Shown here piece after piece: positions 18,356 to 30,165 of a DNA stretch of 64,000 nucleotides (its first letter is position 1; each line of letters begins with the position of its first letter). Both the position numbers and the translations under genes were made by a program. Source of the stretch: Nephrocerus scutellatus (lineage: Eukaryota > Arthropoda > Insecta > Diptera > Pipunculidae); contig OX352766.1 in NCBI GenBank assembly GCA_947095585.1, positions 18,962,939 through 19,026,938 of the forward strand. Direction: 5' to 3'. The notes beneath the pieces were generated by a model. The model was not told the origin of the DNA. It made no database searches and saw nothing but the letters and a program-made list of their open reading frames with translations.

Positions 18356-19945
18356 CTAGCACACTATTTTGTGCGTGTACGATCTTCCTATGACATTGTC
18401 ATTGCCATTTAAACGAACATTACAGCGCTTAGATATAATTGAACAATTACCAACTACAAAGGTTATTGTCTCTCTTATTTTCCTACTGGATATTAGTAGA
18501 GCTTCAGTTTTATGTTTTGCCAACTGTAATCCGATTGACGTCAGCCAATCCCGGATAGTCCTAATTGTTGCATTACATATTGCGGTTATCTCCTCCATGT
18601 TTTTTGCCACAACGATGAATGCGATGTCATCTGCAAAACCGACAATCTCTGCCTCTTCAGGTATTTGGAGTCTAAAAATGCCATCGTACATTATATTCCA
18701 TAATAATGGGCCTAGTACAGACCCCTGGGGAACTCCTCCGGTAACCTTATATTCCTTCAAGCCATTGTCGGTGTTGTATAGCAGAATTCTGTTACTGAAG
18801 TAATCTGCCACCAACATCAAAATGTACGACGGTACCTCTCTCCGACGTAGTTCATTGAATATACAACTACATTTGGCTGAATTGTAAGCATTCTTGATAT
18901 CGAGGGTAACTATGGTGCAATACTTTTTTGTTCTTCCCTTCCACCTTTTCCCATCTATTGCTTTTTGTGCCAAATTTTTAACAAAATCAATGGCATCAAT
19001 TGTTGAGCGTGCTTTGCGGAGGCCATATTGATGTTCTGCAAGGTCTCCTGATTGTACTACGGCTACCTGTAGCCTACCGCCGATAATTCTTTCTAAGATT
19101 TTGCCCGTTGTGTCGAGCATACATATAGGACGGTATGAGGATGGTTCGTCTGGTGGTTTTTTCCCTTTAGGGAGTAGGACAAGTCTCTGTTTTTCCACTC
19201 CGCTGGGAACACCCCTTCTTTTATGCATGAGTCAAGAATGCTAGCAAACATATTTGGATAGTTCCTAATTGCGGATTTTAATGTCACGTTAGGGATATTA
19301 TCTGGTCCTGGAGTCTTGTTATTGCCTACCTTTCTGGCAGCCTGGAGAATTTCATCGGCCATCACGGGCGCAACTTCTTCATCGGGATTACCTATCCCTA
19401 CTTTAAAGTCGTGTTCTATTTGCTGCGGAAACAATACGTTTACAATACTATTCAGCATTATTGGGCACGAGGGGGATGTAAACGAGTTACCCTTAACTTT
19501 TGCCATTACCGTTCTGTACGGTCTACCTCAGGTGTCTTGTTCAACTTGTCGACACAGTTCCCTGAGGCATCTGCGTTTACTTGCCTTTATAGCCGTCCTA
19601 AGCTGTGATCGGACATTACAATAATGCTGGCGCAGATCATCAATGTTACTACGCCTTTATCGTTGGCATTGCCGTCTGGCCCCTAGGCACTTTCGACGCA
19701 GTTCCGCTATTTCTTCATTCCACCAGTAGGTAGATTTGCGTTGGCCGTTTAATACTTTCCTCGGCATTGCTGCATCACAAGCTCTTCTTAGCGAGGTCAT
19801 GACTTTAGACACCTTTTCCGTCGCTGTCCCTGAGATACTGGTATCCTCCAAACGGAACAATTTTTCATCAAATGATTTCGCTTTCCAACCCACCGCTTTC
19901 TTTCTAAGTTTCTGATTTGGTCCCACTCCATCAATTTCACATAGT
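18356..19945 (-). pseudogene. R1-clade non-LTR ORF2: pre-RT and reverse transcriptase
   Basis: The minus strand reads from about 19926 (pre-RT, WKAKSFDEKLFRLED, WWNEEIAELRRKCL), through 19506-19200 (NKTPGPDNIP, SCIKEGVFPAEWK), and after a frameshift near 19200 through 19228-18356 (LVLLPKGKK, SYRPICMLDTTGKILERII, LDIKNAYNSA, VPQGSVLGPLLWNIMYDGI, GFADDIAFIV). These are R1/LOA-type RT blocks with FADD. The thumb is cut at 18356, so the 3' end is missing. Its 5' half is at 24890-26990; the LOA element between them is a later insertion. Confidence 0.85.
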
Positions 19946-19975
19946 ATGGCTTTTTATTATTATTATTGTTTGGTG
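19946..19975 (-). repeat. 3' (TAA)n tail of the LOA-like element
   Basis: On the plus strand this is TTATTATTATTATTG; on the minus strand a TAA-repeat tail after the RNase H ORF, as in I/LOA-group elements. It marks the junction with R1 sequence. Confidence 0.55.
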
Positions 19976-20029
19976 GGCTGAAAAGCCTGGTACACTGCGA
20001 ACTAGAGATCTATTGTGCATCCCAGATGA

Positions 20030-20956
20030 TTACCACTTTATGTGGTGGCTTAGTTCCTTAATGAATGCCATTACGTCTGACAGTTCGATTGAAGTGACAT
20101 TCTGTCCTGGGACTGTGTAAGCCTTGAGGTACTTGAGTCTTTTCCTTATAAGAGCATCACACACGAACAATATATGTTCTGGCGATTCTTTTGCCTTGTT
20201 GCAGAACCGGCAGTTGTCCGTCTGGGATTTTCCCATTTTCAATAGGTGACTGTTGAATGGGCCGTGTCCCGTTATGTACCAGACTAGAGATCTGAGTGCA
20301 TGACGGTTCAGTTTAATTGCCTTGTCTATATGTACAATGTTGTACTTAAGAAGCCTTTTGGTGTGTTTCATCCCTGTTGACGATGGCCATTCAGCTTCGA
20401 TGGCATTGTTGGCCCACTCTTTAATTTTGTTTTTGAGGTGGCTAAGGGAGTAGGCAATGCTTGGTTCCGGCCCAATGAAGGTACTTTCTGCGCCTTCTCT
20501 TGCGCAGAGATCTGCTGCCTCGTTCCCTGCAATGCCTGAGCGCCCTGTGGACCACATAAGGGTGATTTTATTAGTGTTGGCCAATTGTTTTAAGTGGCAG
20601 CAGCAGCTCCACGTTGTCCTTGTGTTGAAAGTAGGACCTTTTAGTGCAAGTAGTGCGGCCTGGCTATCTGAGATCATGTAAATCCCAGTTCTTCTGTATT
20701 TCCTTTTAGTGCATTCCAAGATTCAGGCTTCAAGTGCAATTGTTTCTGCCTGGAAAACGGTTGGGGAGTTGCCTAGGGGTATTCGCAGTGTGGTTCTGGG
20801 TCCGAATACTCTTGCTCCTGTTCCTGTATCTGTTTTAGATCCATCTGTGTACCAGATGGATGCATGATGGGGGAGGTTATTGATGATATTTTCAAGTTGA
20901 TGACGTTCTGGAATTCTAACCAAGAAGTTCCTTTGGAAATCAGTTGTTTTCATCAT
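20030..20956 (-). pseudogene. LOA/I-group ORF2 C-terminus: RNase H and zinc motif
   Basis: The frame from 20956 begins near the RNase H domain: IWYTDGSKTDTGTGA, FQAETIALEA, then a TGA at about 20720, then ISDSQAALLAL and SGIAGNEAADLCAREGA. The four acidic positions of RNase H are all present. The tail has NCRFC..AKESPEHILFVC, the C-terminal CCHC motif of this group. Apart from the single nonsense codon the domain looks whole. RNase H would remove the RNA strand during target-primed reverse transcription. Confidence 0.85.
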
Positions 20957-21170
20957 TGAGTCTGATTGTAGGACAATACCATGATCCGAGTTAATTTTGG
21001 AGTTGATGTTTGTATGTCCTGGTCTATTGGATTTAACCTGGTTGTATCTTATTGAGTTTTGAGCGTGTCTTAAATTGCTCTGTTTTTGGCCACCATATCA
21101 AGGCTGCGTATGTCAGACTAGGTCTGATAATGCTCTGGTATAGCCAAAGAGTCATTTGCGGGCTTATTCC

Positions 21171-21916
21171 TCACGTTTTGTTGAACATGCGTTGGCGTGT
21201 GAAGTAAGCTTTATTAGCTTTGTTAATAATGTACGTCATATGGGAGTTCCATGTCAGTTTTTGATCGAACATAACTCCCAGATATTTGGCCTCCGGCATT
21301 ATTTGGAGGACCTTGCCTTGGAAATTTATAATGGGAAGATTTATTTTTCTCCTCTTTGTGAATATGGTGTACACTATCTTGTCTGGGTTGACACTTAGGT
21401 TCACCTCTTTACACCAATCATTTACTAGTTTGAGAGCAATTTGCATCCGTTGTGCTATCGTACTCTCGAATTTGCTACGGACCATAAGGACGAGGTCATC
21501 CGCATAGCCAATATTGGTAATATGATTATTCTTAAACCTTTAGAGTAACTGCTCCATCACCAGCAGCCACAAAAGAGGTGATAGGACTCCGCCTTGTGGG
21601 TAGCCTCTGGTTGCCGCTACTGTGATGGCTTCGTCGCCGAATGAGGCCCGAATTTTCCTACCCCTTAGCATGCTTATAACCCAACCTATGATTGAGGATT
21701 CTACACCCTTGTTTCTGGCTTTTGATTGAATCACTTGGAAGTTAGTGTTGTCAAAAGCGCCTTGAATGTCTATGAAGGCACATATTAACATTTCTTTGTT
21801 CCGAAGTGTATCTTCGATTTCGTCTGTCAGCTCGTGCAGTGCAGTTTCTGTTGATTTCCCTGTCTGATATGCATGCTGGCTGGGGTTTAGTGGGTTGATT
21901 TGGAGTGCATTAGATT
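21171..21916 (-). pseudogene. LOA/I-group ORF2: reverse transcriptase palm and thumb
   Basis: The minus strand reads QHAYQTGKSTETALHELTDEI, MLICAFIDIQGAFDN (first Asp), TRGYPQGGVLSPLLWLLVMEQLL, a TAA at about 21540, then ITNIGYADDLVLMV (catalytic pair) and the thumb PDKIVYTIFTKRRK, KYLGVMFDQKLTWNSHM. The finger blocks that should precede QHAYQ (FIPK.GK, RPISL) are missing, so there is an internal deletion at about 21917 plus nonsense codons. Confidence 0.85.
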
Positions 21917-23395
21917 TTATGTGGTGACATAGTATCTGTAGAGTTTCACGAGCAAAAATTCTATCTGATGGAGCCCACGTTGCATCAAAATTGGGTAGAC
22001 CCCGTCACCTCCAGGGGATTTTAGTGGGCCGAATGAATTTACAGCCCAGCGGACTCCTTCAATGGAAAATATGTTTTTTGAGCGCCTGTAAGCCTCGATT
22101 GGTATGATATAAGGATGTGAGTTTATTTCCTCGTTTTCCACATCGTTGCCCAGTATTAAGCAGTCTGAGAAGTGGCTTTTTACCAGGCAGTTGAGTGTTT
22201 CATTTCTTGAGGTTGTCAGTTCTCCGTTAGGTTTTTTGACAGACCCGAGTGGATTTGTGTGGTCGAGGGATAGAGCTTTGTGAAGTCGATACGCTGTTGG
22301 TAGTTTGTCGATGCTTTCACAAAATTCTCTCCAGCTGTTACGTTTGCTGCTTCTTAGTGCCGCGTTGTATTTTGTGAGAGAAGTTCGATAGGCCGTCCAA
22401 GTGTTTGTTCGTTTGGCCTTGTTGAACATTTTTCGGACTTCTCTTCTCTTAGCCTCGAGATCATGGTTCCACCAGGGAACGTCTCTTGTACCTTTGACTC
22501 GGACTGCAGGACAACTTGTGTGATAGGCATTTATGATTGCCTCGGTAAGGTCGCTTGCTGTGGAGTCTAGGTCAGTTATCGAGTTTATTCGGGTACTAAT
22601 ACCAGTCAAGTTTAATTGCAGTGAGTCTTGAAAGACTTGCCAATTGATGTGTTTGGGGGTTCTTATAATAGATTCAACCCTATTGGGAGTTTCTACATTA
22701 AATTTTATGTACATATAGTCTGATAGCGATGCCTCTTTCATAACATGCCAATTACGGATTGCGCTGGCCGTACCCTTATCCGATAGAGTAAGGTCCAGAA
22801 CTTCTCTCCTTATGGCGTTTATGAAAGTTGCATCACTTCCCACGTTGTTTATAATTACGTTAGTAGATAGACAGTAATTAAGAAGTAACTCACCTCTTGT
22901 GTTAGTGTCGGTGCTTCCCCAGACTTCGTGGTGTGCGTTTGCGTCGCATCCGATCACAAATTTTTGGTTATTAGCTATGCAGTATTCAACGAAGCTCTGT
23001 GTTGTTTTTGGTGGCGATTCTTCATCGTCTCCCGGGAAATAGGCAGCGGCAAAGTTGATGATGCTCGTGCTGCCTTGAGTAGTGTGCGTTTCTAAGGAGA
23101 TCGCGGTTAAATCTCTGGAAATAGATTGATTTATAGTGTAGATGTTGTATTGGTGGCAACATAGGATAGCTGTCCTTGGCCTCTCATCACCTTTGCTATA
23201 GATCAACTTACCTATTTTATTGGGGATACCCTGGATTCTACCTTTGTTGGTCCATGGCTCCTGAATAAGAGCGATGTCCCAGTTATGAGCCACAAAGAGG
23301 TGGCAGAGGTTGGCAGTGGTTGCCTTTGACTTATGAAGGTTTATCTGCACGCAATTCAACTGATTGTTTGCAGTTGGGACTTTTTGGTCTATCAT
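21917..23395 (-). CDS. LOA/I-group ORF2 N-terminal part: APE-type endonuclease and linker
   Basis: This 492-residue ORF opens with NCVQINLHKSKATTANL, then DIALIQEPW (catalytic Glu), GCDANAHHEVWGS and a long linker with RDVPWWNHDLEAKRREVRKMFNKA, typical of LOA-group elements. In the final endonuclease motif SDH the His is replaced by Tyr (SLSDYMYIKF), so the nuclease may be inactive. The ORF runs into FGPLKSPGGDGVYPILMQRG (start of RT) and then terminates because the RT fingers are deleted. It would nick chromosomal DNA to start reverse transcription. Confidence 0.8.
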   Translation of the reverse strand: MIDQKVPTANNQLNCVQINLHKSKATTANLCHLFVAHNWDIALIQEPWTNKGRIQGIPNKIGKLIYSKGDERPRTAILCCHQYNIYTINQSISRDLTAISLETHTTQGSTSIINFAAAYFPGDDEESPPKTTQSFVEYCIANNQKFVIGCDANAHHEVWGSTDTNTRGELLLNYCLSTNVIINNVGSDATFINAIRREVLDLTLSDKGTASAIRNWHVMKEASLSDYMYIKFNVETPNRVESIIRTPKHINWQVFQDSLQLNLTGISTRINSITDLDSTASDLTEAIINAYHTSCPAVRVKGTRDVPWWNHDLEAKRREVRKMFNKAKRTNTWTAYRTSLTKYNAALRSSKRNSWREFCESIDKLPTAYRLHKALSLDHTNPLGSVKKPNGELTTSRNETLNCLVKSHFSDCLILGNDVENEEINSHPYIIPIEAYRRSKNIFSIEGVRWAVNSFGPLKSPGGDGVYPILMQRGLHQIEFLLVKLYRYYVTT

Positions 23396-23589
23396 TCGGT
23401 CCCTGTGTGGTTGGAGTTGCGGCCGGCTTGATGGGTTTTGCTGTTTCTAGGCCGTGTTTTTTGCATATTTTGGCCTGTAGTGGTTTGCTTATGCCATGAA
23501 CCGACTGGCCGGGCTTTGGTAATTAGGTCTTAGGCTTCACCTTGTTGACGGAGGTTTTTGGGCAATGGAGCGGCGTAGCAGCCGGGTTT

Positions 23590-24650
23590 TCCTTTACTGT
23601 TTTTGACTTGTCCGGGTCTGAATCCCGCTGAATTTTAAGTTCTCCGCTATCTTTGGCGACGCTGAAACAGTCAGTATGAGATAGTCGTTTTCTCTATCTT
23701 TGCGCGAGAGAATCTTCCAATCTGCGTTTCTAAGCTCCTTATTTTGGACCACCAGGCGCCTGCTTATGTTTTCATTCGTCTCGTTCCTGCAGTGGAGAAG
23801 ATATACGAAAAATATTTGGTTTTGGTTTTGGTTTGGTTTTCATCCTCCCTGACTATTTTGATTTTGGCGTTGTCCCACGGTTTGAGGCTTGGCACTGTAT
23901 TAGCAAGCCATTCAGCCATATCTGCATCTGCGCAGCTTACTTATAGCCAGCCATTCTTGTGTCGGCATCCCAGAAAGTTTGGGCTGATACCGTCAATAGG
24001 GAGCTCTGCCACTGCGTCCATTATGAGGTCTTGGGTTTTGGACATCTGTGCCGTGTCTAGTTTGACATCGGGAAAGCTTTGGTCGATGATTGCCAACCTG
24101 ATTGCCTTCACGATCTCGCTGTAGTCTGGCACTGACCTTGACCCGCTCGCTACCTCTTTTTCGCCTGGGCCAGATATGGCCGTGGTATTTGTCGTTTCGG
24201 CTACTTTTGGAGTAGGAGCTTGCCTCTCTCGATTGGGGGGTTTTTGGGGCTAGAGTCGTTCGATCGTCCTCGTTTGACAGTCATTGTTTCAGTCCTGTCT
24301 CTGATTTTTGTCAGGCACTGTGCTAGTGCCTCGTCATGGGTGAGCCCCATTTTGCTTAAGGAAAGCTAGTCTTTTTCCTGGCTGCTCCACTAAGGTGTTG
24401 TCGCTGTTTCTTGCTGTCCTCAAGTGCTAGACTAATAAGTCCGTCTCTTAGGTCAGTGGTTGTCGATGTGGACGTGTTGTCCAAGCATAATGGCACGTTG
24501 GAGCCTTGTGCAGGGACGTAGTCTACGGTAATGTTTGACGAATTTGAACTATCGTCGTAGTTTAATTGTTCAGTCTCAGAAGTAGGACCTAGGGGGTCCT
24601 TGGCTTCTGAGATTGGTGCGTTTGGAGGAGCACCGCCCTCAGGTTTTATT
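23590..24650 (-). pseudogene. LOA/I-group ORF1 with DUF4780-type domain
   Basis: The upstream part (about 24640-24350, minus) reads LEDSKKQRQHLSGAARKRL, a basic motif common at the start of such ORF1 proteins. From 24132 a domain follows: SFPDVKLDTAQMS, PNFLGCRHKNGWL, a TAA at 23941, then VSCADADMAEWLANTVPSLKPW and LVVQNKELRNADWKILSRK. This pattern fits DUF4780, found in dipteran non-LTR ORF1 proteins. At least one more stop lies between the basic part and the domain. Its role would be RNA binding in the retrotransposition complex. Confidence 0.7.
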
Positions 24651-24889
24651 TCTTATTCTCTTTCCATGAACTTTGTTTTGTGAGGAAAGTAGGTCCACCA
24701 CAGCAGAGCCTCTTGCTGTAGTAAGGCAGTTTGAAGCCGGAGGTTACCAGGTATCCTCATGGCCATTCATACCTCGGCGCACGTGTCTCACCTTGGATTG
24801 AGGATTTTTTATCGAGGTTCTCTTCTCTAGGTCCGTTGAATTCTGCTAGACAGGGTCACCTCGGGTAGGATAGGTTTGGAAAACCCGTT

Positions 24890-25140
24890 CAACGATCGGT
24901 GTATGATTCGCTGGCTTCCCAAGTGACTTCCTTGCTTAAGAGGCAGTTACTAATAAACGTTATATCGATTATTGAGCTGGCGGATCTCCTACGGAAAGTG
25001 GGTGTATTACCATTGTTGAGTAATGTATGTATGGTTCACTGATAATAGCAACATCTACCTCCAGTTCGGGCACGGTTTGATGCAAAAGATCCTCTGCAGC
25101 TTCACAATGATTAAGATTTAGTTGGATAATAATCATTTAT
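24890..25140 (-). pseudogene. R1-clade ORF2 endonuclease start, internally deleted
   Basis: The minus strand reads IIIQLNLNHCEAAEDLL, LEVDVAIISEPYIHY, then after a deletion FRRRSASSIIDITFISN and EVTWEASESYTD. These are the first and last parts of an R1-type endonuclease; the middle with the DNA-binding and catalytic residues is gone. It belongs with the RT at 18356-19945. Confidence 0.7.
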
Positions 25141-25291
25141 TCCGCGCTAGCTGTACTGCCTTCTGATATGCAGTGCACTTGAAACTGCCTGTCACATGTC
25201 TTGAATTACCGGTGTTATCCTTCTGATGACAGAGCATGCATTGAGGCTCGTTAGTACAGGCCTTAGCTATATGCCCTCCTTTACCGCATTT

Positions 25292-26521
25292 TTAACATAG
25301 CTTGGAGCGGTCTTTGTCGCTTTGACACTTATGCGCATAATGTCCATAATCAAGGCATTTATAGCATTTTAGTGGGACTATTTTCTCTCTAATACTACAG
25401 GACACCCATCCAATTCGGACTTTTCCTTCATTGGTCACTTTATTAACCAAATTGCCTGGCACACTCACAATCGCTGTTTGTGTTCCGCGGTAAGCGGCTC
25501 TCATTGTTATAATTTTAAACGAGCCCTTGGCTTCTACAAACTTTTGTTCAAGTGCTTTATGCACTTCTTCTGCAGTAGTGACTTCGTCAATATCTCTGAT
25601 TTCTACTTGCACCTCTTGTGTTAGGATTTTGACATCAGCGTCTTGAACAATTAGTTCTCCAAGTTTCTCTTGGTACTCCCATGTTTTTGATTTCTCTGCA
25701 GTGTTCTGCAGCTCCAATAGAAGCTCCCCTTGTTTAGTCATTCTTATGTGCTTTACTTCGGCACCAAGACTTGAGAGGCTGGGATCTGCCGGCATATTCG
25801 ACCGTACTCTTCTTTTTGATGAGTAGCGCATCCGGACGAGGAGGTCTTTTACGTTTTCTTTCCTTCCTTTGTCCCACTTTCTGCCATTTTGGAGTTGGTT
25901 CCTTTACTTCCATATTACTCTTTGGTGCCTTTTTTGGAATTGCTTTTGGCTGTGTCTCTTACGTTATTTTCGTCCTGGGTTTTTTCCCTTTGGTCGATCC
26001 TCATTTCCCATAGTAGTTAAACGTTTCCTTTTGGAGTTTTCAATCGATTTCGGGGTATCATGATTACCGACTGAGTTTTTCCTAGGTAAAGGAGCCGGTC
26101 CTTTAGGATTCTCCATTATGGCTCCTATTGTCGGCGTAGTTTGACACGTGCTATAAATCAAGGTGTCCTTGCAGACTGTCACCGACTCATACGTCATCCG
26201 TATTATGTTGACCAACTTTTTAATCTCCGCATGGATATTGCTTCTTGGTTTGATAAATTCGGATAGTTCCTGAATCTTGTCTCCTAGTCTTTGAAATACA
26301 ATTTCCCTGCTTTCTATGGTCCTATTTTCTGTTAGCGATATCGACGGGGGCGGTCTTTTCAGACATCCACTCATCGAGTTCTTAGGAGGTGTCCTTCTGG
26401 TTTTTGTATTCCTCCTTGCCAAACGGCTTTCTCTCCTTCCTCTCCTCCTCCTACTAAATTTGTTATCATCTCTGTTGGGTCCCCACTCAAAGCCGTTATC
26501 AATGCTCGGGTGTGTAGTCAC
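25292..26521 (-). pseudogene. R1-clade ORF1 (gag-like, CCHC knuckles)
   Basis: Two ORFs (25964-26521 and 25292-25831) are halves of one protein split by a frameshift and stops near 25840-25960. The N-terminal half is basic (SRRRRGRRESRLARR) with a coiled-coil-like stretch. The C-terminal half has EVKHIRMTKQGELLLEL, VGWVSCSIRE-like residues and zinc knuckles CYKCLDYGHYAHKC and, after a TAA at about 25293, CGKGGHIAKAC and CMLCHQKD. A second, related copy is at 51640-52560 on the plus strand. Confidence 0.82.
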
Positions 26522-26990
26522 CTAAGGTTCCCATGGTTATCTATGCAAGCAGTGAGGCCATGCAAAGGGTTGACACGAGCCCTTATGGGGTCTTGTGTTC
26601 AGAGCCAGTTCGGTGCTAAATAGGAATTCTACATCTGTACCTACACCACTAACTTAATAGCGACGAAACATTGAGCGTACTCTAAGGCCTGCCAGGGTTT
26701 TAACGGTACGGGGGCGTCGGAAGCATTAACCTGAAAGCCATTTCAGCAAGATTTCGCTCGTGCCTACTCAGGTAACAGAATACCACAAACGTCAGCCCAT
26801 AAGTTGACAAAACAAAATTTTGCTTCCAGTATACCATAATTAAGACCTTACTGGGCTCAGTCGTAATGCATTCATTGAATGCCGCACGGCTTTTCCTTCG
26901 GGCGGGTTGGAAGTTATACCTACTCCTACTCGGTCGTCAGAGCCTCGGCGAACAGGTTTTTCCATGCAAGAGAGGTTGACAGTGACTTCA
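26522..26990 (-). other. Probable 5' UTR of the R1-clade element
   Basis: Non-coding, less AT-rich than the flanks, ending near a change of composition at about 27000. It directly precedes the ORF1 start on the minus strand. Confidence 0.4.
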
Positions 26991-26999
26991 TCTTCATCT

Positions 27000-29395
27000 C
27001 TTCATAAAAGTGAAACTTTGTATATATGTATGTATGTCCGGTATGGACTGTCAACCTTTCAACCGATCGCGTTCTAACTTTGCATATGGGTTTTCTACCA
27101 TAATAGGCACTTAATAGGCATATTTTGAAAGTGGTCAGACTCCAAGCTCATGGTACTTCGTGGCCATTACCTTTTTCCCCACCTGAAACTTTTAACATAT
27201 ATACAAACTTTGTAAACCGAGATTCCGGAGTCATTAAAAAGCCGCGTTGGTACGATTAACTACCAACGTACGCCAACATTTGCGTTTACGCGGCATCAGT
27301 TGCGGCTAATACCGTAACTACCGTCAGTACAGCATCGAAACTGCGGAATCATATGGCAACCGTTGGTAGTGGCGGTATTAAAGAAGGTTTACCGTAGCTC
27401 ATATCTCATAATCTCCGCTGTGTGTTACAACAACAGCAAGCAGAGTTCTTCCTTGGGCGCTGGTGTTAATGTCACCATCGTTTCTTTCTGGGCCAACAAC
27501 AACGTCCGCGTCGTCACAAGCAGATGTCGATGCAACAACTATGACACAGACGACACAGCAACAACAACAAAAACAACAGCAGCAGCAATAGCAGCAATAA
27601 CGACAATGTGTTCAGGTAAAGAGAAAACCATAAAAACCATCACATCTTCTCAGCTGAAGTTCGTATGGAGAAAATAATCTAGAAATGTTTGAATGCGCGA
27701 GTCAGTTTTCCCATATAGCACAAAATTGTCAGTTATTACGATTGTTCGTTTTTTTGAGCCAAAGTACAGTGATTTGCGGTCATGCCGTGTTGTAATAAAC
27801 GTACATAGTTATTACTAAACTTACATAGTTTTGTTCCGAGTTAGGTGTACTGAGAAACCTACGAATTAGCAGTTTTTTTTTGCAATTGATTTCGGTTTGT
27901 AAACAAAAGGGTATAAAATAAGCAAAAATGATCGGTAACGTGTTATTTCTTCTAGTATTTTGTTGTTGTTGTATAAAATACCTCGCTAACACTTTTGTTC
28001 ACTTCCGGTTTTGCTATTCAAGTTCTCAGACGTCACGCAGGCAGTCTTACAAAAATACATTTTTTGCAATAATCATTAAAGTCAAAAAATTATTAAAAAA
28101 CTAAAATCTGAAATTTTATTTAATTCAAAAATAAAACCAGCACCTCTCACGGAAAACAAGGTGAACTCCGACATAGTTCTTTATAATAACCAAGATAAAA
28201 GCTCCAAGATAAAAATCGGAGCTAATATCGACCCTGTTCAATAGAACTGCTTCGTAATAATCAGGTTACACAAAGTTTTGTAATATACTTCGTAACGAAA
28301 TTTTCTAAAGCTGGCATAAACTCAGCGGATCCAGTTGGTTCGCTTAGAGAAAAATTTATACGGGATAAATTTTTATTTTCAAGACCTTTGCTTTATTCTA
28401 TAAATTTACATTGTCGGGACTAAATCTAGTTGTTAATTATTAAATTATACTTAACTGCTTATATTGCGTCTTACTCTACTTCCTTGCGCTTTTGGAAGAG
28501 TCGGCGTCACGGCATCTAAAGACTATGGCCATCCAACAAGGTACAAGGTACAAGGAAAGTGTTGTGGTGGGTGGAATGGAGCTCACACCCGAGCACCCAA
28601 ACACCCGTTAGATGTGAAGTCCTTGCAAAGTAAGCATTAAGATACAAAAAGTTTTAGGATGGCGGTGATATAGCCCGATTTCCTACCCAAGAACGCACTG
28701 TCCCCTTCAACGATTGCTACCCGAATGCCATCTAACTCGCGGCTATCAAACTCCTCTCATTTAGTGATGGCCACACACTTTTCTTTTGTGCGTTGCCAAC
28801 TTCGCTCCTCACAGTATGTTAATGTTAATAGTTTTACTTGCTCTCACAATTAAAATTAATTCATAATTCAGGACATTTTTCATAAGGCATTCATATTTTA
28901 TATTTCTAAAAAAAAATTCTACAGAAAAACAATCAATAAACAATTTACACTCCTATTCCCATAGTCCTGGCAGGATTGCCATGTAAAGTAAAAATGGTAT
29001 TTCGATTTTTTGGTTTACTGAAAATTACAGACTTTTATTTTAATATTATATTCATTTACTTTTTACAGTCAGACTCAAAACGCTAGCTAACGGCGTTTTC
29101 CTCTATAAACGGTAAATCACTTTATGAATAAAAGCTGATACAGTGTGTTCAAATTGAGCGAGTTACTCGTAAAAATAGAACACACCGTAGATCTGAGGGT
29201 TAATGAGACCGATTTGTTTGTTTTAAAGTAAGAATATTTGAACCCAAATCACCTCGCATAAATTATTGCGTCAGCAATATTTCAGCATTATTTGCAATTA
29301 TTTGCATTCCCTATATGCATCCAACGTGTCAGCATTAATTTTTCAAGTTCATGCACCTGACAGAGCGCATGTAACATGAACCATCAATAAAAATG
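27000..29395. other. Intergenic stretch without a supported gene
   Basis: No recognised protein. It contains a perfect 8-bp-stem hairpin at 27245-27268, a CAA/CAG microsatellite at 27550-27610 and a G/C-richer patch at 28440-28770. The ORFs at 27363-27677 and 27780-27992 show no known domain. Confidence 0.4.
27550..27610 (+). repeat. CAA/CAG trinucleotide microsatellite
   Basis: An interrupted run of CAA, CAG and AGCAGCAATAG triplets. The ORF through it reads low-complexity Thr/Ala and is not a gene. Confidence 0.7.
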
Positions 29396-29639
29396 TTTGG
29401 CTTTACGCTTGCCATCGTTTAATGACGAGGCAATGCATTGCGCACACACGTTCATGTGGTCTGGTGGTGTGATGGTGTCGCTGAAGTACGAAGTTTCATC
29501 AATAAGTTTTACATCAGCTGATGTGAATAAATTGATAGTTCAGATTGGAGGTTTTAAAATTTGCTTTATTCTGATTTATAGGTTTCATTTTATTGCCACT
29601 GACACGTTCCTAACAGAACTAAACATCTGGCATCTGATC

Positions 29640-30165
29640 ACTCAAAAAACAGAATCTTACTTGGAGATTTAAACATCGATCTCATTAAAGAATCCCAAGT
29701 GAAAGATGATTATTTAATGTTGTGTGCTTCTTTTGGCCTTGAATCGCAATTAAATGATGCAACTAGCCTCTGCTCCAACACTTGTATTGACCATGTTTTT
29801 TTAGACTCACCACAAAACCGATTTTCTATGCAACTCGATAATTTAAATCTGGGTGTTACCGATAGCAATTCAATCATCCTGACAGTGACTGTAGACCTGG
29901 CGAAGAAGAAAAATGTGTGCAAAACAGTAGTTCGTACCAAAATAAATTATAATGTCCTTGTCGATACAATAATTACGTCTGACTGGAGTTCAGTTTTACG
30001 GCTATTAATGAATTCCTTAATATATACAACTATTGCATAAATCAAAGAAAATCGTCTAGCTTACTAAATCGTACCAAATGTAAAATCAAACCTTGGATGT
30101 CTAATACATTATTGAATATGATTAACTATAAAAACAAATTATACAAAAAGTTATCAAAAAATAAA
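29640..30165 (+). pseudogene. CR1/jockey-type endonuclease C-terminal fragment
   Basis: The plus frame reads LLGDLNIDLIKE, YLMLCASFGLESQLNDAT, NTCIDHVFLD, the second half of an APE endonuclease of the CR1/jockey group, then a linker ending SNTLLNMINYKNKLYKKLSK. It is cut at about 30165 by an arm repeat. The RT of the same element resumes at about 31130. Confidence 0.7.

Noticed and set aside
27363..27677. 104-residue ORF
   Set aside because: Its second half is microsatellite translation and the first half matches nothing.
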